A stretch of 18,729 bases of DNA from Methanoregula sp. UBA276 (GTDB lineage: Archaea; Halobacteriota; Methanomicrobia; Methanomicrobiales; Methanospirillaceae). The DNA is taken from the NCBI GenBank assembly GCA_002508495.1, contig DANA01000076.1, positions 1 to 18,729 of the forward strand, given 5' to 3'. How positions within the stretch are numbered: the stretch's first letter is position 1; each line of letters starts with the position of its first letter. Below, piece after piece: positions 14,217 to 18,729 of the stretch. The position numbers were made by a program, and so were the translations under genes. The notes beneath the pieces are model-generated. The model was not told where the DNA came from, searched no databases, and was given only the letters and a program-made list of their open reading frames with translations.

Positions 14217-15743
14217 ATGTTGTTGCGGGGGATCGCTTTCTTCACCGATAGCCACGCCCGTAAAAATGTAACTGTTTTTGATACCACGCTCCGGGACGGA
14301 GAACAGACCCCGGGGATTGCCTTCACCGTTGAACAAAAGATCGAGATTGCCCGCCAGCTCTCGCAGATCGGAGTCCACGCCATCGAGGCAGGCTTCCCGG
14401 CATCATCGAAAGCCGAGAAGGAGACCGTCACCGCGATCAAGAGTCTTGGCCTGGACGCTAAAGTCTGCGGCCTTGCCCGTGCCACTAAAAACGATGTGGA
14501 TACCTGTCTTGACTGCAAGGTCGATATGGTCCATGTCTTCATCCCGACATCCGATGTCCAGCGGGAGAACACGATCAACAAGACCAGAAAAGAGGTCCTC
14601 GGGATCACTGCCGACATCATCGGCTATATCCGGAAACGTTCCGACCTCTGCATGTTCTCGGCCATGGACGCGACACGGACGGACTGGGACTACCTCATCG
14701 AGGTGTTCCGGACTGCCGCCGATGCCGGGGCAACTATCATCAACGTGCCGGACACGGTCGGGGTTATCTCGCCTTCGGCAATGAAGACCCTGATCACCCG
14801 GATCAACCGCGAAGTAAACTGCCCCATTGATGTCCACTGCCACAATGACTTCGGCCTTGCAGTCGCCAACACCATCGCGGCAGTCGAGGCCGGGGCATCG
14901 CAGGTGCAGGTGACGGTCAACGGTCTTGGGGAACGTGCCGGCAATGCCGACCTTGCCCAGACCGTGATGATCATGGAATCGATGTACGGGATCCGGACCG
15001 GCATCACCACAGAACGTCTCGTTGAGACTTCCCGCCTCATCTCCCGCTTCTCCGGTCTTGCCATCCCCCCGGTCCAGCCGGTTGTTGGCGAGAATGTCTT
15101 CTCCCACGAGAGCGGTATCCATTCCCATGGGATCCTGAAAAACGCGGCAACATTCGAGCCGGGCATCATGACACCGGAAATGGTCGGGCACCGCCGGCGC
15201 CTGACCCTCGGCAAGCACGTGGGGCGCCATGCGGTCCGGCAGATGCTTGCCGATGTCCACATCGACCCGACGGATCCCCAGCTCGATGGCATCATCGAGA
15301 AAGTCAAGGCCATTGCCAACCGGGGCAAGCGCGTGACCGATGCAGATCTGTACGAGATAGCCGAGACCATCATGGGAATCGAGCTGAACAACAAGATCTT
15401 CAACCTGGAAGATATCGCTATCATGACCGGCAACCACGTAATCCCGACGGCAAGCGTCAAGGCAAAGGTGAACGGCAAAGAACATGTCTTCTCTGCTGTC
15501 GGCAACGGTCCCGTTGACGCAGCACTCAATGCAATCCTCGGGATCACCCCCGCAAAACTCGTCCTGAAAGAGTTCAACATCGAGGCTATCTCCGGTGGTT
15601 CGGACGCCATGTGCCACGTCACGATCGCGGTAGAGGACGAGCACGGCCGGATCTTCGACGCCAGCGGGAGCGGCGACGACATCGTGTTGTCATCCGTTGA
15701 AGCGATGGTCAATGCCGTGAACCTGATCAACCGGGCACGATAG
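14217..15743 (+). CDS. leuA: 2-isopropylmalate synthase
   Basis: Predicted to condense 2-oxoisovalerate with acetyl-CoA in the first committed step of leucine synthesis. The 508-residue protein has an N-terminal TIM barrel (about residues 15-280) with DTTLRDGEQTPG (22-33; D22 likely metal ligand, R26 catalytic), HCHNDFGLA (H207, H209 metal ligands) and VNGLGERAGNADL. Subdomains with HESGIHSHGILK and GHRRRLTLGKHVGRHAV follow, then a C-terminal LeuA-type regulatory domain from about 380 (VKAKVNGKEHVFSAVGNGPVD, later FDASGSGDDIVLSSVEA), the usual site of leucine feedback. The full length with this domain favours LeuA over the shorter homocitrate synthase AksA; citramalate synthase cannot be excluded. 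The ATG at 14217 has no clear ribosome binding site. T7 at 15751-15757 is a likely terminator. No other leu genes are adjacent. Confidence 0.88.
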   Translation: MLLRGIAFFTDSHARKNVTVFDTTLRDGEQTPGIAFTVEQKIEIARQLSQIGVHAIEAGFPASSKAEKETVTAIKSLGLDAKVCGLARATKNDVDTCLDCKVDMVHVFIPTSDVQRENTINKTRKEVLGITADIIGYIRKRSDLCMFSAMDATRTDWDYLIEVFRTAADAGATIINVPDTVGVISPSAMKTLITRINREVNCPIDVHCHNDFGLAVANTIAAVEAGASQVQVTVNGLGERAGNADLAQTVMIMESMYGIRTGITTERLVETSRLISRFSGLAIPPVQPVVGENVFSHESGIHSHGILKNAATFEPGIMTPEMVGHRRRLTLGKHVGRHAVRQMLADVHIDPTDPQLDGIIEKVKAIANRGKRVTDADLYEIAETIMGIELNNKIFNLEDIAIMTGNHVIPTASVKAKVNGKEHVFSAVGNGPVDAALNAILGITPAKLVLKEFNIEAISGGSDAMCHVTIAVEDEHGRIFDASGSGDDIVLSSVEAMVNAVNLINRAR

Positions 15744-15745
15744 AT

Positions 15746-16342
15746 TCACATTTTTTTCAGGTTCGAATTCCGGATCTGAACGAGAATCCCAAGTGCCGCA
15801 TCGTACCCGCAGAGCGACGCCCTCACGGATAGCTTTTCTATCAGCTCATCCGTGGATGCAAGGTAACGCTTTGTGAACCCCCCGTTCCGGTCCGCGGAGT
15901 CGAGGAGATTATCAATACGGTCACAGAGTTTGACGAGCGTTGCCTCCGGCGGTGCATCGAGAATCCGGTCAAGACTGTCTGACAACCGTGCGGCCTTGTT
16001 GGATAGGGTATTCTTCTTGGTCATGGCACCGACGATTGCAGCGATGTCCTGCCGTTCATCATCAGGCAATAATAAAGAGTCGATCAGTTTATCGGTTTTC
16101 AGGAGCCATTCCGGGGAGCAGTCCTCATAGATATCGTGGAGCCAGGCAGCGATGATGGCAACATGCGACCCGTTGAACGTCCCGACAAGCCCGGCAACCC
16201 GTGCCGGATGGGTGATGTAGGGGGTCCTGCGATCCTTGCGGTACTGCCCTTTATGGGCCTGGGATGCATGGTCGGCGGCAGACTTGATGACAAGCAGCCG
16301 GTGGGCAGGCCGGGTTGTCAGAAAATCTGCAAGATAATCCAT
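15746..16342 (-). CDS. Small RelA/SpoT-like HD-domain hydrolase
   Basis: Predicted 198-residue cytoplasmic metal-dependent hydrolase related to the (p)ppGpp hydrolase domain of SpoT and to MESH1. HD-domain signatures are in order: AADHASQAHKGQYRKDRR (residues 22-39), PYITHP with H45, LHDIYED with H69 and D70, and LVKLCDRIDN with D141. These match the metal-binding H...HD...D set. No synthetase, TGS or ACT domain is present, so if it handles alarmones it can only degrade them. Substrate is unproven; archaea generally lack RelA, so another nucleotide is equally possible. The start ATG at 16342 lacks a clear ribosome binding site but is preceded by an inverted repeat. The gene converges on leuA, with stops 2 bases apart. 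Confidence 0.8.
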   Translation of the reverse strand: MDYLADFLTTRPAHRLLVIKSAADHASQAHKGQYRKDRRTPYITHPARVAGLVGTFNGSHVAIIAAWLHDIYEDCSPEWLLKTDKLIDSLLLPDDERQDIAAIVGAMTKKNTLSNKAARLSDSLDRILDAPPEATLVKLCDRIDNLLDSADRNGGFTKRYLASTDELIEKLSVRASLCGYDAALGILVQIRNSNLKKM

Positions 16343-16350
16343 ACAAGTGT

Positions 16351-16367
16351 TGGTATGCAGAATACCA
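16351..16367 (-). promoter_or_regulatory. Inverted repeat upstream of the HD hydrolase
   Basis: TGGTAT-GCAGA-ATACCA is a perfect 6-bp inverted repeat with 5-base spacer, 8 bases upstream of the start codon at 16342. It could be a repressor operator or an mRNA hairpin over the start region. No clear TATA box was found further upstream. Confidence 0.4.
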
Positions 16368-16393
16368 TGAGCGTTTGGCCTGTTGCGGGCCGG

Positions 16394-16401
16394 AAAAAAA
16401 A
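16394..16401 (-). terminator. T8 terminator after pfdB
   Basis: On the minus strand a run of eight T residues begins 3 bases beyond the pfdB stop codon. Oligo-T runs without a hairpin are the usual archaeal intrinsic terminator. It marks the end of the psmA-to-pfdB cluster. Confidence 0.6.
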
Positions 16402-16404
16402 GGA

Positions 16405-16767
16405 TTATGCAGCAGTCGGGGCACCCTTGCCCTCGATTGCCGCTTTGATCTGTTCCTGGAGCTGCTGGAACTTGCCCTGCAGCATCCCTTCCTGTTTTTC
16501 CAGGGACTTGACCCGGAGTTCCAGCGTCTCGACCTTCTCGGTGAGCCTTGCGCTGACAACCTCCTTCTTCTTCTGCATCATGACGGTGCCGACACTTAAG
16601 TACATGACCGCGTCATCCGCTGAATCGCTGATCTCTTCCTGGGCGCGCTTTGCCTCGCGGATAGCCATCTCGTACTGGGCTTTCTGCTGGAGGATGGTCT
16701 GGAGCTGCTGCTGGATCTGCTGGAGCATGCTGATCTGGTTCTGGACTTTGGGTGAGATATTGTTCAT
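16405..16767 (-). CDS. pfdB: Prefoldin beta subunit
   Basis: Predicted subunit of the hexameric prefoldin chaperone (two alpha, four beta), which captures unfolded proteins and passes them to the thermosome. The 120-residue protein shows the expected plan: N-terminal coiled coil (VQNQISMLQQIQQQLQTILQ, to about residue 50), a beta-hairpin core (DDAVMYLSVGTVMMQKKKE) and a C-terminal coiled coil (LEKQEGMLQGKFQQLQEQIK). An open frame continues upstream to 17064, but the ATG at 16767 is preceded by AGGAG and matches the family length. An AT-rich TTTTTATT near 16800 could be its own promoter, so it may be transcribed both with and apart from pcc1, 80 bp upstream. Confidence 0.93.
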   Translation of the reverse strand: MNNISPKVQNQISMLQQIQQQLQTILQQKAQYEMAIREAKRAQEEISDSADDAVMYLSVGTVMMQKKKEVVSARLTEKVETLELRVKSLEKQEGMLQGKFQQLQEQIKAAIEGKGAPTAA

Positions 16768-16847
16768 AAAAAACTCCTGTAGAGAATATCGGCGCCGGCA
16801 ATAAAAAGGGTTGTCACCAGCGCCCGCGTGGTGCGATAAAACCCGGC

Positions 16848-17111
16848 TCAGGGCTTCCTGACGAGATGTCCCATTTCGTCGGCCACGTTCACGAGCCGGA
16901 GGTACATGTTGAGCGCAGCGCGGAGCGAGGCGCTGTCCTGTGCCGTGACCGTCAGGACCAGCGTATCGGGTCCTTCCATCTCGCACCGGGTCGTTGAACG
17001 GGGGTTTACCTCGTCCGGAAGTTCCGGCCCCAGGCTTTGTAAGATCTGATCTGCATTGCTGCACCGGAACCGGAAGACTGCTTCGTGACGTTCCAAACGA
17101 TATCCTCTCAT
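16848..17111 (-). CDS. pcc1: KEOPS complex subunit Pcc1
   Basis: Predicted small dimerising subunit of KEOPS, which makes threonylcarbamoyl-adenosine (t6A) at position 37 of tRNAs. At 87 residues it has the family length and fold pattern: strand HEAVFRFRC, helix NADQILQSLGPEL, strands RSTTRCEMEGPDTLVLTVTA, and a C-terminal helix SLRAALNMYLRLVNVADEMG. The ATG at 17111 has no ribosome binding site; an AT-rich TTTATTTT about 25 bases upstream could make it leaderless. Alternatively a TTG at 17096 has GAGG 6 bases upstream and gives a start closer to the first conserved strand. It lies 61 bp downstream of rpoP, inside the translation/transcription cluster. Confidence 0.85.
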   Translation of the reverse strand: MRGYRLERHEAVFRFRCSNADQILQSLGPELPDEVNPRSTTRCEMEGPDTLVLTVTAQDSASLRAALNMYLRLVNVADEMGHLVRKP

Positions 17112-17172
17112 GCAGTATGCACAGAAAAAGAAAATAAAGGTATTTTTACGGACAAACGATCAAAAGACCGCG

Positions 17173-17307
17173 TTACCGCGCCTTGAGTTCCTTGATGGCT
17201 GCACCGCGTTCTTTGAAGAGGATGCGGTGGCCACAGTAAGGGCAGCGGACATTAACGTCGATCTCGACTTTCTGCTTGCACCGGGCACACTTGTAGGTAC
17301 TTGCCAT
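17173..17307 (-). CDS. rpoP: DNA-directed RNA polymerase subunit P (RpoP/Rpb12-like)
   Basis: Predicted 44-residue RNA polymerase subunit, below the size limit of many gene finders. The translated sequence begins MASTYKCARCKQKVEIDVN and ends in AAIKELKAR. It has the zinc-ribbon pairs CARC (C7, C10) and CPYC (C22, C25) followed by GHRILFKERG, the signature of archaeal RpoP. It starts 9 bases after the rpl37ae stop, so the two are co-transcribed; this rpl37ae-rpoP pair is conserved in archaea. No clear ribosome binding site is seen, consistent with translational coupling. Confidence 0.95.
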   Translation of the reverse strand: MASTYKCARCKQKVEIDVNVRCPYCGHRILFKERGAAIKELKAR

Positions 17308-17316
17308 ACGGATCGA

Positions 17317-17610
17317 TTACTTCCGGATCTCTTCAACCGTTCGGTCAATCGCGCGCTGGGCGAGCTTCATCGTCGGGGTCATGGGCTGGTATGCACCACC
17401 GGCGAACTTGAACCCGCACTTGCGGCATTCCCAGATACCGGTGCCCTTGCGCGAAACGGACTGCATGTCGCACTTGGGACAGCGGTGGAGCGCATGGGTG
17501 ACCTGCTCAATGGTGGCTACCCGCTTGCGGACAAATCTGCCATACCGGCAGCCGAAACGCCCTGCGCTTCCGGTGACCTTTCCTTTTGCCTTATGTGTTG
17601 ATTTTGCCAT
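17317..17610 (-). CDS. rpl37ae: 50S ribosomal protein L37Ae (eL43)
   Basis: Predicted large-subunit ribosomal protein of 97 residues, within the normal length. The N-terminal basic stretch (AKGKVTGSAGRFGCRYGRF) is typical, and the zinc ribbon uses C44-x2-C47 and C62-x2-C65 (CPKCDMQ, later WECRKCGFKFAGGAY). The ATG at 17610 has AGGT about 8 bases upstream. TATATTAA near 17654-17661, overlapping the SBDS stop, could be an internal promoter. It is separated from SBDS by only 43 bp. Confidence 0.96.
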   Translation of the reverse strand: MAKSTHKAKGKVTGSAGRFGCRYGRFVRKRVATIEQVTHALHRCPKCDMQSVSRKGTGIWECRKCGFKFAGGAYQPMTPTMKLAQRAIDRTVEEIRK

Positions 17611-17653
17611 ACTGGATACCTACTGATCTGTCTTCTTTTATTTGTCCCCGGAA

Positions 17654-17663
17654 TTAATATACT
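17654..17663 (-). promoter_or_regulatory. Possible internal promoter for rpl37ae-rpoP
   Basis: The minus strand reads AGTATATTAA across the SBDS stop codon, about 48 bases upstream of the rpl37ae ATG. A start about 26 bases downstream would give a short leader carrying AGGT. It could provide extra transcription of the ribosomal and polymerase genes. Confidence 0.4.
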
Positions 17664-18358
17664 TGATTGAGGATCTTAACCTGCCCATCACCCTTGGTGA
17701 GCTTGTTGATGAGGTCATAAAAATCGCCCTGGATGCCGGCGGGTATGCGGACCACGCAGACCCACGAGCCGTCTTTTAACCATTCTTCTTTCTCCATGGT
17801 CGCTGCTGCAGCAATGTCCCCGTACGACCGTGCTGCAAAGTCCGGCGGTATCTTGATGGCGAGCCGGAGCTCTTCGAAACGGATAGGGAGGATCGGGCGG
17901 AGGGCTTTTACCACTTCCTTGACCTGCTCCTCGACATGCCTGAACGGGTCGATGTTGACCCGGACTTCCTCCATGGCACGCTCGATCCGCTGCGGCGGGT
18001 GGGGGTGGCCATCCTGGGGGTTGACCGCGTTCCTTGAGATGAAGGTGATGACCTGGCGGCGCTTCTCATCGATCATGAGCTTGCGCTGTTCGGAGGTGAG
18101 GTGGATCTCGCCTTTCTCGATTATTCGTCTGGCAACAGTATCGAAATCGGTGCTCCCGAACACCTTCAGTAAGGTTTCTTCAGATGCCCGCGTTGCCTTG
18201 GAGGCGTTCCCAAAGACATTGAGCGCCGCGACAACGTCCTCGATAGCGACCGCCTGGCCCTGCCGTACCAGTGCTGCCCCGTGGGGATCGACCAGGATCT
18301 CGAAGCGTTCTCCATGGCTGTCGAGCCGCGCTACCACAGCATGGTCAAGCGGGATCAT
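17654..18358 (-). CDS. Ribosome assembly factor SBDS (Sdo1 homologue)
   Basis: Predicted archaeal SBDS/Sdo1 protein of 234 residues, a 50S maturation factor that in eukaryotes helps release eIF6. The N-terminal FYSH-type domain (about 1-90) includes FEILVDPHGAALVRQGQAV, then EETLLKVFGSTDFDTVARRI and IIEKGEIHLTSEQRKLMIDE. A three-helix domain follows (about 95-160; RIERAMEEVRVNIDPFRHVE), then a C-terminal ferredoxin-like domain (about 165-234; LPIRFEELRLAIKIPPDFAA). Length and all three domains are complete. ATG at 18358 lies 6 bases after the psmA stop, so the two genes are in one operon. In many archaea the exosome genes follow; here rpl37ae follows directly. Confidence 0.95.
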   Translation of the reverse strand: MIPLDHAVVARLDSHGERFEILVDPHGAALVRQGQAVAIEDVVAALNVFGNASKATRASEETLLKVFGSTDFDTVARRIIEKGEIHLTSEQRKLMIDEKRRQVITFISRNAVNPQDGHPHPPQRIERAMEEVRVNIDPFRHVEEQVKEVVKALRPILPIRFEELRLAIKIPPDFAARSYGDIAAAATMEKEEWLKDGSWVCVVRIPAGIQGDFYDLINKLTKGDGQVKILNQVY

Positions 18359-18364
18359 GGCAGG

Positions 18365-18729
18365 TCACGGTTTGAACTTCCCGACATACGATGCCACTTC
18401 TTCACGGCTCATCTTCCGGAAGAGCGGGGTTGCTTTCTCGATGATCCCGATCTCGACCTGGTCGACATCGAACTTGCCTTCGGTTGCCGAGTGGAGTGCC
18501 TTGAGACCGAGCATGATGACATCTTCGATTCCGGACTCGGGGTTGTATTCCTCTTCAAGGACCTTCATGACCGCAGGGCGGCCGATGCCGATACCCGTTG
18601 CCTTGTACTCGAGGAGGGTCCCGGAGGGGTCCGTCTCGTACAGCCGGGATTCCCCGTCGCTAACCCCGGCAATGAGGAGCGCGGTGCCGTACGGCCGGAT
18701 ACCACCGTACTGGGTGAGGGTCTGCATGT
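18365..18729 (-). CDS. psmA: Proteasome alpha subunit, 5' end beyond the window
   Basis: Partial gene for the alpha ring subunit of the 20S proteasome, which gates entry of substrate proteins. Only the last 121 codons are inside the window; the ATG at 18727 is internal. Visible family features are TQYGGIRPYGTALLIAG, YETDPSGTLLEYKATGIGIG, RPAVMKVLEEEYN and a C-terminal region IEDVIMLGLKALHSATEGKF ending in the usual acidic/basic helix. The gating N-terminus cannot be seen. It heads the cluster psmA-SBDS-rpl37ae-rpoP-pcc1-pfdB, the usual archaeal order apart from the missing exosome genes. Confidence 0.95.
   Translation of the reverse strand, partial: MQTLTQYGGIRPYGTALLIAGVSDGESRLYETDPSGTLLEYKATGIGIGRPAVMKVLEEEYNPESGIEDVIMLGLKALHSATEGKFDVDQVEIGIIEKATPLFRKMSREEVASYVGKFKP

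Noticed and set aside
14403..15644. 413-codon open frame on the minus strand
   Set aside because: It is antisense to leuA, whose family motifs are unmistakable; long antisense frames are common in GC-rich codon usage.
17096..17111. Choosing TTG 17096 as the pcc1 start
   Set aside because: It has a better ribosome binding site, but an ATG with a suitably spaced AT-rich box exists at 17111; the choice stays open and ATG was kept.

Overview
This window looks like chromosomal DNA from a methanogenic archaeon, most likely Methanomicrobiales (Methanoregula-like). That placement is an inference. It rests on an archaeal information-processing cluster (proteasome alpha subunit, SBDS, L37Ae, RpoP, Pcc1, prefoldin beta), a tRNA-Tyr with a canonical archaeal intron, TATA-box promoters, GC-rich codon use, lipobox lipoproteins with small cache or DUF4349 domains, and PAS-rich signalling proteins. 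No rRNA, CRISPR array, prophage or transposase gene was seen.

Left part (1-7400), signalling and stress: An unrecognised reading frame may run off the left edge on the minus strand. Next is an 811-residue protein with four near-identical PAS units (exact 420-bp period through the first three) and a SpoIIE/RsbU-type PP2C phosphatase. After a 470-bp gap follow three minus-strand genes: a membrane histidine kinase (4253-6403), a two-winged-helix ArsR-type regulator (3599-4225) and an overlapping Hsp20-like gene (3190-3609). The regulator has its own promoter, with a perfect inverted repeat between TATA box and start codon. It resembles an HSR1-type heat-shock regulator/Hsp20 operon. A HEAT-repeat protein follows (6738-7340).

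Middle part (7500-13730), cell envelope: This holds a DUF4349 lipoprotein, a two-helix membrane PH-domain protein, a zinc-ribbon membrane protein, a second lipoprotein, a YkgJ-type cysteine-cluster protein and a cache-domain lipoprotein. Between the last two, which converge, sits a 243-bp MITE-like element (12104-12346) with 15-bp perfect terminal inverted repeats and an 8-bp target duplication. Its core hairpin recurs in the gap at 2920-2988. The stretch 12944-13734 has no recognisable gene.

Right part (13735-18729), housekeeping: tRNA-Asp(GTC) and intron-containing tRNA-Tyr(GTA) are encoded on the minus strand. Then come leuA on the plus strand, a convergent small RelA/SpoT-like HD hydrolase, and the minus-strand cluster psmA (cut by the edge) - SBDS - rpl37ae - rpoP - pcc1 - pfdB. 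The exosome genes rrp4, rrp41 and rrp42, which sit between SBDS and rpl37ae in many archaea, are absent here.
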